A stretch of DNA of 10,849 nt. Origin: an uncultured Methylococcaceae bacterium (GTDB lineage Bacteria; Pseudomonadota; Gammaproteobacteria; Methylococcales; Methylomonadaceae). How positions within the stretch are numbered: position 1 is the stretch's first letter; each line of letters opens with the position of its first letter. Positions 1 to 8,400 of this stretch are shown here, piece after piece. The stretch lies in assembly GCA_903939355.1 (NCBI GenBank), contig CAJAHC010000645.1, positions 1 to 10,849 of the forward strand, written 5' to 3'. Both the position numbers and the translations under genes were made by a program. Under the pieces are notes generated by a model. That model had not been told where the DNA came from. It searched no databases and was given only the letters and a program-made list of their open reading frames with translations.

Positions 1-3000
1 CTGAAGCATGGGCCGGCAATGTTTTGATGGACGAAAAGTTGCGTGCTTTTTACGAATATAATGCAGCTCTTATGGAGCCTTGGGACGGACCTGCTGCAAT
101 TGCTTTTACTGATGGTCGTCAGATCGGTGCAACTCTCGATAGAAATGGCCTGCGACCAGCAAGATATCTGGTGACTGATGACGATTTTGTGATCATGGCA
201 TCGGAAATGGGTGTGCTGGATGTGCCACAACATAAAATTATAAAAAAATGGCGTTTGCAACCGGGCAAAATGCTTATGATTGATACGGTCCAGGGGCGTA
301 TTATCGATGATGCCGAATTAAAAACCGACTTATCGACTCGCTCGCCTTATTTTGAATGGTTGTATAAGACGCGCATTTGGATTTCCCAGCTACCTTCCGA
401 AATTTCTGCCATGGCGCCTGATGCAGCGACACTTTTGGATAGGCAACAAGCTTTTGGTTATACTCGTGAAGATATAGAGTTTATTCTAAAGCCGATGGCA
501 CAAACAGGTCAAGAAGCTATTGGCTCAATGGGTATTGATGCTGCATTGGCAGTTTTATCACAACGGCCTCGCCTTTTATATGATTATTTTAAACAAGGTT
601 TTGCTCAGGTAACAAATCCGGCTATCGACCCGATTCGTGAAGAATTAGTCATGTCGTTGGTTTCACTTATCGGCCCACGCCCAAACTTATTGGGGCTGGA
701 TGAGGGTGGAACGCATATGCGATTAGAAGCTGAGCAACCCATTTTAACGAATCAAGACCTAGAAAAGATACGTAGAATAGAAGCTCGTTCTGGTGGCGCT
801 TTCAAGACAAAAACATTTAGTCTCTGCTATCCTTCCGATTTGGGTGTCAGTGGAATGGAAAGCGCGCTTAACAAACTTTGTTTAGCGGTAAAGCAGGCAG
901 TTGAAGAGGGCAATAATATTTTGGCACTCTCTGATCGTGATTTAGACGCATCTCATGTCGCTATCCCCGCTTTATTGGCGACATCTACAGTGCATCATTA
1001 TCTCACAAGAGAAGGTTTGCGTACCAAAGTGGGTTTGGTTGTCGAAACCGGTGAGGCGCGAGAAGTTCATCATTTTGCCTTATTGGCAGGCTACGGCGCA
1101 GAAGCGGTAAATCCTTATTTAGCGTTTGATACTCTTTCTGTGCTTTGTCAGGATATGCCTGATCTTACAGAATATGAAGCACATAAACGTTATGTTAAGG
1201 CGGTTTCTAAGGGATTATTGAAAGTAATGTCAAAAATGGGTATTTCGACTTATCAATCCTATTGTGGCGCACAAATTTTTAACGCTATTGGGTTGTCAGA
1301 ATCATTTTTAGAACGTTATTTTACCGGAACAACCAGTACAATTGAAGGTGCGGGTTTATCGGAAATTAGCGAAGAAACCTTACGTCGCCACCGATTGGCT
1401 TATGGTAATGCCCCGTTATATAAGGATGCGTTGGATATTGGCGGGGAATACGCATATCGAATTCGTGGTGAAGCGCACACGTGGACACCGGCAACCATCA
1501 GTGCATTGCAACATGCAACACGGACTAATAACGCAGAAGGTTATGCGGATTTTTGTCGATTAATTGATGAGCAGAACGAGGCATTGCTGACCTTGCGAGG
1601 CTTAATGACTTTTAAGGAAGTTAATGCTTCTGTGCCTTTGGATGAGGTAGAGTCGGTTACGCAAATTCTTAAACGTTTTGCAACCGGAGCAATGTCGTTT
1701 GGTTCGATTTCATACGAAGCACATACCACTTTGGCAATTGCCATGAATAGGATAGGTGGAAAATCCAATACCGGTGAGGGGGGTGAGTTGCCAGAGCGCT
1801 TTAAGCCTCTAACTAATGGAGATTCCATGCGTTCAGCTATTAAACAGGTAGCCTCAGGTCGATTTGGTGTAACGACAGAATATTTGGTTAATGCTGATGA
1901 TATTCAAATTAAAATCAGTCAAGGTGCGAAACCGGGTGAGGGTGGGCAATTGCCAGGCCATAAAGTCGATGCGGTTATAGCCAAAGTTCGTCACGCGACA
2001 CAAGGTGTGGGTTTGATATCCCCACCACCACATCATGATATTTATTCGATTGAGGATATTGCCCAGTTAATCCATGATTTAAAAAATGTTAATCCTCAGG
2101 CTCGTATCAGCGTCAAATTGGTTTCGGAAGTAGGTGTGGGGACTGTGGCAGCCGGCGTGTCGAAAGCCCATGCTGATCATGTCACGATAGCAGGTTATGA
2201 CGGTGGTACCGGCGCAAGTCCAATGAGTTCAATTAAACATGCGGGTTTACCTTGGGAAATTGGTTTGGCAGAAACGCATCAAACTTTGGTATTGAATAAG
2301 TTGCGTGGGCGCATCGCTGTGCAGGTAGATGGTGGATTGCGCACTGGACGAGATGTCATTATCGGTGCCTTGTTAGGGGCCGATGAATTTGGCTTCGCTA
2401 CCGCCCCGTTGATAGTTTCTGGCTGTTTGATGATGCGTAAATGTCATTTAAATACCTGTCCCGTCGGTGTAGCCACGCAAGATCCCGAACTGCGTAAGCG
2501 TTTTTCAGGACAACCCGAACATGTCGTGAATTATTTCTTTATGGTTGCTGAGGATGTCCGGCGGTGGATGGCAAAATTAGGTTTTAGACGTTTTGACGAA
2601 ATGGTGGGTCGTTCTGATGTCTTGTATATGCAGCGAGCAATTTCGCATTGGAAAACAGAAGGATTGGATTTTAGCCGAATTTTCTATAAACCCCAGGTGG
2701 ACAGTTCTACTGCCGTTTTTCATTGCGAGCATCAAGATCACGGTTTGGAGCGCGCTCTAGATCATCTTTTAATTGCGCAGGCCCAGCCAGCTTTGGAGAA
2801 TGCACAAGCCGTGATTATTAATACATCCATTCGTAATGTTAATCGTACTTTTGGCGCTATGTTGTCTGGAGAAGTTGCTAAGCGTTATGGACATAAAGGT
2901 TTGCCGGAAGATACCATTGCAATTCATGTTAAAGGGACGGCAGGTCAAAGTTTTGGTGCATTTTTGGCGCAGGGTATCAGTATAGAGCTTGAAGGAGAAG

Positions 3001-3647
3001 GTAACGATTATGTAGGAAAGGGTATGAGTGGCGGACGTATCGCTATTTATCCGCCTAAAGAATGTTCTCTTGATCCGGCAGAAAATATTATTGTTGGGAA
3101 TACTGTGCTTTATGGCGCAATCAGTGGTGAATGTTATTTTAGTGGCGTCGCCGGTGAGCGTTTTGCAGTTCGAAATTCTGGTGCTATTGCTGTTGTTGAG
3201 GGCGTTGGCGATCATGGTTGTGAATATATGACAGGTGGTGTGGTAGTGGTGCTCGGCAAGACCGGGCGCAATTTTGCTGCTGGAATGTCAGGAGGGGTGG
3301 CGTACGTGTTGGATAAAGAACATAACTTTGACCAGTTGTGTAATTTAGCTATGGTTGAACTTGAGCCGATTCTTGCAGAAGATGAATTATTGGAGATTCA
3401 TGCTCATCAGGGTGGTGATATGGAAATGCATGGTCGAGTTCATATCATGTCTGACATGACTCGTCATGATGCTCAGCGCTTAAAGCATTTAATTCAAAAT
3501 CATAAACATTATACGGGTAGCCAACGAGCTCAGCATATCTTGGAAAATTGGCATGAGTATTTACCGCGTTTTATTAAAGTGATGCCGGTTGATTACCGAG
3601 ATGCACTTAAACAAATTCAGGCGGAACAAGCATCCGCAACTTTGTAA
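1..3647 (+). CDS. gltB: Glutamate synthase (NADPH) large/alpha subunit GltB, 5'-truncated by the window edge
   Basis: GltB hydrolyses glutamine in its N-terminal Ntn-amidotransferase domain, channels the ammonia about 30 Å and builds glutamate from 2-oxoglutarate on FMN; cytoplasmic, works with GltD. The frame is open from base 3, and residues before the first possible start (TTG at 24) already match the family (EAWAGN aligns with PAWQNN of E. coli GltB), so the gene begins outside the window. By comparison with the downstream paralogue about 315 residues are missing, including the catalytic Cys. Visible: end of the glutaminase domain ([20 protein letters not shown]), central domain ([18 protein letters not shown]), FMN barrel at roughly 1630-2640 ([55 protein letters not shown]), the 3Fe-4S motif C-x5-C-x4-C (codons 2424, 2442, 2457) and the GXGXG beta-helix at roughly 2800-3300, ending in an ENW motif and a 31-residue tail. 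No ferredoxin loop lies between GGE and ASGRFGV, consistent with the NADPH type. Confidence 0.97.
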   Translation, partial: EAWAGNVLMDEKLRAFYEYNAALMEPWDGPAAIAFTDGRQIGATLDRNGLRPARYLVTDDDFVIMASEMGVLDVPQHKIIKKWRLQPGKMLMIDTVQGRIIDDAELKTDLSTRSPYFEWLYKTRIWISQLPSEISAMAPDAATLLDRQQAFGYTREDIEFILKPMAQTGQEAIGSMGIDAALAVLSQRPRLLYDYFKQGFAQVTNPAIDPIREELVMSLVSLIGPRPNLLGLDEGGTHMRLEAEQPILTNQDLEKIRRIEARSGGAFKTKTFSLCYPSDLGVSGMESALNKLCLAVKQAVEEGNNILALSDRDLDASHVAIPALLATSTVHHYLTREGLRTKVGLVVETGEAREVHHFALLAGYGAEAVNPYLAFDTLSVLCQDMPDLTEYEAHKRYVKAVSKGLLKVMSKMGISTYQSYCGAQIFNAIGLSESFLERYFTGTTSTIEGAGLSEISEETLRRHRLAYGNAPLYKDALDIGGEYAYRIRGEAHTWTPATISALQHATRTNNAEGYADFCRLIDEQNEALLTLRGLMTFKEVNASVPLDEVESVTQILKRFATGAMSFGSISYEAHTTLAIAMNRIGGKSNTGEGGELPERFKPLTNGDSMRSAIKQVASGRFGVTTEYLVNADDIQIKISQGAKPGEGGQLPGHKVDAVIAKVRHATQGVGLISPPPHHDIYSIEDIAQLIHDLKNVNPQARISVKLVSEVGVGTVAAGVSKAHADHVTIAGYDGGTGASPMSSIKHAGLPWEIGLAETHQTLVLNKLRGRIAVQVDGGLRTGRDVIIGALLGADEFGFATAPLIVSGCLMMRKCHLNTCPVGVATQDPELRKRFSGQPEHVVNYFFMVAEDVRRWMAKLGFRRFDEMVGRSDVLYMQRAISHWKTEGLDFSRIFYKPQVDSSTAVFHCEHQDHGLERALDHLLIAQAQPALENAQAVIINTSIRNVNRTFGAMLSGEVAKRYGHKGLPEDTIAIHVKGTAGQSFGAFLAQGISIELEGEGNDYVGKGMSGGRIAIYPPKECSLDPAENIIVGNTVLYGAISGECYFSGVAGERFAVRNSGAIAVVEGVGDHGCEYMTGGVVVVLGKTGRNFAAGMSGGVAYVLDKEHNFDQLCNLAMVELEPILAEDELLEIHAHQGGDMEMHGRVHIMSDMTRHDAQRLKHLIQNHKHYTGSQRAQHILENWHEYLPRFIKVMPVDYRDALKQIQAEQASATL

Positions 3648-3654
3648 ATTTTTT

Positions 3655-3661
3655 AAGAAGG
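3655..3661 (+). promoter_or_regulatory. Ribosome binding site that fixes the gltD start
   Basis: AAGAAGG ends 8 bases before the ATG at 3670, an ideal Shine-Dalgarno spacing. It lies just after the gltB stop codon. The gltD frame stays open upstream to a TTG at 3589 inside gltB, but that extension encodes a lysine-rich segment unlike GltD, so the RBS supports 3670 as the true start. Confidence 0.7.
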
Positions 3662-3669
3662 CACTGAAA

Positions 3670-5115
3670 ATGGGCAAACCAACCGGGTTTATGGAGCTAC
3701 CACGGACTGAGCGACGTTATGAAACACCTAGCGATCGTATTCAGCATTATCGAGAGTTTACTTTAGCCCCTAGCGATGCCGAAATGGCACAGCAGGGTTC
3801 AAGATGTATGGATTGCGGTATTCCTTTTTGTCATCGAGGTTGCCCGGTTAATAATATTATTCCGGAGTGGAATGATGGTGTTTTTCGTGGTGATTGGCAA
3901 GAGGCTTTGGCTATTTTGCATAGTACCAACAATTTCCCCGAGTTTACCGGTAGTATTTGTCCTGCACCTTGTGAAGCTGCATGCACGCTTAATTTAACCG
4001 ATCAACCCGTGACAATTAAATCAATTGAACGAGCCATTATTGACAAAGGTTGGGAGATGGGCTGGGTAAAGCCATTGATACCGGCGCAACGTACCGGAAA
4101 GCGTGTCGCAGTAATTGGTTCAGGGCCAGCCGGCATGGCATGTGCACAACAGTTAGCAAGAGCAGGGCATGAGGTTTTTGTTTTTGAGAAAAATGATCGT
4201 ATTGGTGGTTTGTTGCGCTATGGTATTCCTGATTTTAAGATGGAAAAAAAACATATTGATCGACGCATGGCTCAGATGCAAGCTGAAGGCGTTCGCTTTA
4301 GACCTAACAGTAATATAGGAAATGAAATTTCTGTACAAAAAATTCTTACTGAGTATGATGCGGTGGTGTTAGCCATTGGGTCTGAGAAGCCGCGTGATTT
4401 AGAGGTGGCCGGTCGTGATGATTATCGAGGAGTGCATTTTGCAATGGATTTTTTACGTCAGCAAAATAAACGAGTTGCGGGTGATGTTATTGCAGATGAT
4501 GTTGCCATTTTAGCAAAAGGCAAGCGTGTCGTGGTAATTGGTGGTGGTGATACCGGTTCAGATTGTATCGGTACGTCAATAAGGCAAGGAGCAGTCTCGG
4601 TCGTACAGCTTGAAATCATGCCAAAACCACCCGAAAAAGAAAACAAAGCGCTTACTTGGCCTAACTGGCCTAACAAACTCCGAACGACCACTTCACACGA
4701 TGAAGGAATAAAACATCGTTATTGGAGTACCAATACCCAAAGTATAACAGGCAAGAGTGGGGGCATTACGCACCTAAATGCGGTAGAAGTGGAGTGGAAA
4801 CAAGAGGGGGGGCAATGGAAAATGAGTGAAAGACCTGATAGTGCTTTTTCGCTGGAAGCGGATTTGGTATTGCTGGCAATGGGTTTTATTCACCCGGTTC
4901 ATGAGGGCTTATTAAAACAACTTGGTGTTGAATTGGATGGCCGTGGCCAAATTAAAGCCAATGAAAAACAATACAGCACCTCTGTTGATAAGGTTTTTGC
5001 TGCGGGTGACGGAAGACGTGGTCAATCATTGGTAGTCTGGGCTATACGTGAAGGCAGGCAAGCAGCCAGAGCCGTGGATGAATACTTGATGGGATATTCA
5101 GAATTGCCAATGTGA
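3670..5115 (+). CDS. gltD: Glutamate synthase small/beta subunit GltD (NADPH oxidoreductase)
   Basis: GltD takes electrons from NADPH onto FAD and passes them through two 4Fe-4S centres to the 3Fe-4S centre and FMN of GltB. The 481-residue product is close to the usual length (E. coli about 472). N-terminal ferredoxin-like domain: Cys46, 49, 54, 58 (C-x2-C-x4-C-x3-C) and Cys97, 101, 105 (C-x3-C-x3-C); seven cysteines for two clusters is normal in this family, where one ligand is not a cysteine (shown for dihydropyrimidine dehydrogenase). FAD Rossmann motif GSGPAG at 150-155 followed by [14 protein letters not shown] Rossmann motif GGGDTG at 291-296; C-terminal FAD motif FAAGDGRRG near 447. 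The gene begins 22 bases after gltB and is surely co-transcribed; a strong terminator follows 38 bases after its stop. The paralogous GltD-like domains of other oxidoreductases are less likely because of the adjacent gltB and the full-length match. Confidence 0.98.
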   Translation: MGKPTGFMELPRTERRYETPSDRIQHYREFTLAPSDAEMAQQGSRCMDCGIPFCHRGCPVNNIIPEWNDGVFRGDWQEALAILHSTNNFPEFTGSICPAPCEAACTLNLTDQPVTIKSIERAIIDKGWEMGWVKPLIPAQRTGKRVAVIGSGPAGMACAQQLARAGHEVFVFEKNDRIGGLLRYGIPDFKMEKKHIDRRMAQMQAEGVRFRPNSNIGNEISVQKILTEYDAVVLAIGSEKPRDLEVAGRDDYRGVHFAMDFLRQQNKRVAGDVIADDVAILAKGKRVVVIGGGDTGSDCIGTSIRQGAVSVVQLEIMPKPPEKENKALTWPNWPNKLRTTTSHDEGIKHRYWSTNTQSITGKSGGITHLNAVEVEWKQEGGQWKMSERPDSAFSLEADLVLLAMGFIHPVHEGLLKQLGVELDGRGQIKANEKQYSTSVDKVFAAGDGRRGQSLVVWAIREGRQAARAVDEYLMGYSELPM

Positions 5116-5153
5116 TAGTTGTCGTTGTGAAAAAATAAGTACACTATTTTGCC

Positions 5154-5190
5154 AAAAACCTTGCTGGTACAAACTAGCAAGGTTTTTTTA
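5154..5190 (+). terminator. Rho-independent terminator of the gltBD operon
   Basis: Perfect inverted repeat AAAAACCTTGCT (5154-5165) and AGCAAGGTTTTT (5176-5187). The pairing can be extended inwards by a G-T, a G-C and a T-A pair to leave an ACAA loop. The 3' arm runs into seven T (5183-5189). The A-run before the 5' arm makes the stem partly usable in the other direction, but no convergent gene is present. It separates gltBD from the second large-subunit gene, which therefore most likely has its own promoter. Confidence 0.93.
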
Positions 5191-5210
5191 TGTCTGGTTT
5201 TTAGGGCTTG

Positions 5211-5240
5211 TTAACTCAAGTATCAAGTAATGTGTAAAAT
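5211..5240 (+). promoter_or_regulatory. Weak sigma-70-like promoter candidate
   Basis: TTAACT (5211-5216, four of six matches to TTGACA) and TAAAAT (5235-5240, five of six matches to TATAAT) are separated by 18 bases. It would give a leader of over 200 bases before the next gene, which is long. In AT-rich intergenic DNA such matches occur by chance, so this is only a candidate. Confidence 0.2.
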
Positions 5241-5367
5241 CGCTTTTTTATCTGATGTAGTAATACCTATTATTTTTGCCATTAAATTCCAGACCTTAAA
5301 TGACAAATCAACTTGACCGTGCTAACATTGTGCGGTTTGCTGAATGACTTTTACATAAAATGATATG

Positions 5368-5384
5368 GATTAAATGCGTTAATC
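5368..5384. promoter_or_regulatory. Dyad GATTAA-N5-TTAATC, possible operator
   Basis: Two perfect 6-base arms are separated by ATGCG, 81 bases before the downstream ATG. The core contains a T-N11-A arrangement, the general layout bound by LysR-type regulators (such as GltC for gltAB in Bacillus), but no regulator gene is in the window. It does not resemble the NtrC consensus TGCAC-N7-GTGCA. As RNA it would be a weak, AT-rich hairpin, so a DNA operator is the better reading. Confidence 0.3.
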
Positions 5385-5399
5385 TGGTTTATCTAATTG

Positions 5400-5406
5400 T
5401 AAGGAG
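5400..5406 (+). promoter_or_regulatory. Displaced Shine-Dalgarno-like TAAGGAG
   Basis: TAAGGAG is a near-perfect anti-16S match, but the next usable start of the downstream gene is at 5466, 59 bases away, and no ATG, GTG or TTG lies at the proper distance (about 5411-5417). The frame of the large gene is closed by TAA at 5436, so it cannot begin here. It may be chance, a ribosome standby site, or part of a leader structure. The real start has only a weak GGG (5456-5458) in front of it. Confidence 0.25.
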
Positions 5407-5465
5407 CTCGGCATACAACCAATAAACGCAGCAGATAACGAGAAAATGAGAGTACGGGCTGGATA

Positions 5466-8400
5466 ATGAATAAAGATTCCCGATTAGGTAATAAAAACGC
5501 TATGCTTTATAACGCCGATTTATCGCAGGACAGTTGCGGCGTCGGTTTTATCACACATAAACAGAGTAAACAAACTCACGATTTACTGGTTAAATCCCAT
5601 GAAGCTTTATGTACCATTCCCCATCGTGGTGGTATGAGTGCAGAAGGTATAGGTGATGGTGCCGGCGTTAATATCGATCTATCTCTTAAATTTTTTCGTA
5701 AAATAACACGCATCAATGATCTCGAACTTGGTCAGTTTGGTGTTGCTAATTTCTTTTTTCCGGAAGACCACGATCACTTCGATTCAGCAGCTAATGAGTT
5801 GATTGAACGGCATTTTAAAGACTTTAACTTGCCAATCATTTTGTGGCGTACCATTCCGGTTGATTTGGATGTTATCAATGAGGCCTCAGTAAAGGCACAA
5901 TTACCGATAAAACAATGCGTATTTGGCCGTCCGGACAATTTAAAAAATGCGACGCATAAAGCATTTGAAAAACACATACAGGCTGCTTTGCTGGACATTG
6001 AAGTAGAAGGTTTTAGTCGTGCAGAATTGACAGGTTTTTACCCGTTATCAATGAGTTCACGCACTCAAGTTTACAAAGGTCGCTTAAACTCATTCGAAGT
6101 TATTCCTTATTTTAAAGACCTATACGATACCGATCACGAAATAAGTACCTTGTTTTTTCATACCCGATTTTCAACCAACACAGCACCTGCCACTATGATG
6201 GCGCAGCCGTTTCGTTATATGGCACACAATGGTGAGTTAAATACCGACAAGAAAAATCGTTTAAGTGAAAGCGCGATAGCCAGACAACATAACAAGCATC
6301 TTATTTTTCCTCGCGGCCAATCCGATTCCGGTCGTTTGGATCAAACATTGACGCGTCGTATCAACGAAGATGATATGGACATTGTCACTGCGGTTTTAGC
6401 AATGATGCCGCCAGCTTGGGAAAACGATACGACCTTATCGCCGGCTGTTCGTGCGATGCTGGAATATTTTAGTTTGTATGAAGAAAAAAATGACGGCCCC
6501 GCTGCCTTGATTTTTAACGATGGTATTCGTGTCGGCGCACGCTTGGATCGCTTGGGCTTAAGGCCTTTGCGTTCAGTAGAAACTCATGAATATCTCGCGG
6601 TCATGTCAGAAGCCGGTCAAATTGATTTTCCACCGAAAGATGTTTTGAAGCGTGGTCGTATTGAGGCGGGTGGTATGCTGTATTTTGACCACAGCACCGG
6701 CGAAACTTACAACAATCATCAAGTGATGGATCGCTTGGCAAACGAGAAAGATTATCAAGCTTTACTTAAGCAACGATGCATTCATCTTTCCGAGTTACCT
6801 GTTGTTGAGTTATCAGAGCACAGTAACGAACATCCGTTTACGGTAGATCAGCAACATACCGCCTATTCGCTTAATCAGGAAAGTTTCAGGTTTCTGCTTG
6901 ACCCAATGCTGGCAACCGGCGCGGAAAAAGTATCCGCGATGGGTTATGGCTTGGCGCCTAATGCCTTGTCCAGTGCTGAAGGCGGCATGTCACGCTACTT
7001 TAGTCAGCGTTTTGCCCAAGTAACCAATCCGCCGTTGGATTCAATCCGTGAAAGCGATGGAATGACTTTGCGCGTGGCTTTAGGCGCAAAACCGACTTTT
7101 TCACATGAATTAAGTAAACAACTGGTTATTGATACACCCATTTTACAATGGAGTCATCTAGAACAAATTCGTAGGCAAACAACGGTTAGTACGATGACCT
7201 TGCCGATGGTTTATCAGCCTGATCTAACTGATGCCAAGGATAATGAAGATATTTTGGAAGCCGCTGTATTAAAGGTTTGCGAACAAGTCGAGCAAGCAGC
7301 CAAAAATAACATAGGCATAATCATTTTAAGTGATATTGCTATTAGCGCCGAGTTTGCTGCTATTCCTGCCTTATTAATGATTGCCGCCGCTAATCAACAT
7401 TTAGTGAAACAAGGCTTGCGTTTTAACTCGTCGTTAATTGCAGAAACAGGACAAGCAGTCAGTCCGCATGATATCGCCACACTGTTAGGTTTTGGTGCCT
7501 CAGCGATTTATCCGGTCAGTGTTTATAATCGTATTATCAGTCACTATCCAGTAGCAGAGCATCAAAAAGTACTTTATAAATTCCAAAAAGGAACTGAGAA
7601 ATCACTCATGAAAACCATGGGTAAATTTGGTTTGTGTACGGTAGAAAGTTATATTGGTGGTGAGTTCTTTGAATCTAATTATCTAGATACTGATGAGCCA
7701 AGATTAAGTTGCTACTTCCCTAACATTCATGCCTCAGTCGGTGGGGTCCGTTATCAGGACATTGCGGCCAGCGTTAGTGAATGGCATAAAAAAGCCTTGG
7801 CGGTTCGTGAAGAAAAAGACATTCCGTTTTTGGGATTATTTAAAGAACGTCAGGACGGCGCAGGTCATTCTTATGGTAATACAGCCGTAAGAGAATATAT
7901 CAACATGACCGATGAGGCGATTTTATATATCGATCAAGATCAATCACCGGTTGCCAGCGATACCGCTTATCTTGAAACCGGTTACGAAAAACGCACACCC
8001 GAACAAATTGATAGTTTTGGTGTCACACCGGCTTATCGTAGCTTTGCTAAAAATCTGTATCTAGAACGTGATTCAAGACCCGCCTCCTTGCGTGACATCA
8101 TGGATTTTCCTGTCGATGTTAGTACCGCAAGCACAGTAGCAGATTTTGATCGTATTTTGGGTAAGCAAAATTTACATGGCAATATTAACTATTTGATTCG
8201 TGGCTTATCCGTAACAAAGTTAACTGATAATGCTTACTCGGTCATCTTGTCTTCAGATTCTTCAGTTCAGCGATTGGAACAGTTAGAGAGACATTTTAAA
8301 AATCGTTTTTCTGATGCTGAAGATCGAATGGTAGTAGAAAATAATACGCTGATTATTGAAGTTGCTGATTCAGATAGTTTGTTGGCTGGTTATTTAAAGG

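Larger units (their letters stand above)
5191..5465. other. Non-coding regulatory gap between gltD terminator and the second glutamate synthase gene
   Basis: No convincing reading frame, tRNA or known riboswitch is seen. The gap holds a weak promoter candidate, a dyad (GATTAA-N5-TTAATC), an isolated TTGACC (5313-5318) without a good -10 partner, a Shine-Dalgarno-like TAAGGAG far from the start, and a six-codon minimal ORF (5446-5466) whose TAA overlaps the ATG of the next gene. A sigma-54 type GG-N10-GC site was looked for and not found. Transcription of the downstream gene probably starts here, but the sequence does not single out one promoter. Confidence 0.6.

Noticed and set aside
24..29. 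TTG/ATG at 24-29 as start of the first gene
   Set aside because: The frame is open to base 3 and the upstream residues match the GltB family, so this is an internal position of a truncated gene.
2769..3215. 148-codon minus-strand frame inside gltB
   Set aside because: It is the antisense shadow of the highly conserved GXGXG domain, with low-complexity Thr/Asn/Ile composition and no recognisable domain.
3589..3669. N-terminal extension of GltD from a TTG at 3589
   Set aside because: It lies within the gltB coding end, has no family match and the good RBS at 3655-3661 points to ATG 3670.
5313..5341. TTGACC with TTTGCT 17 bases later as a promoter
   Set aside because: The -10 match is only about two of six; also no GG at the correct distance for a sigma-54 reading of the TTGCT.
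5191..5465. Glutamine or other known riboswitch ahead of the second gene
   Set aside because: No long GC-rich paired stems or recognisable conserved cores are seen; only the short AT-rich dyad.
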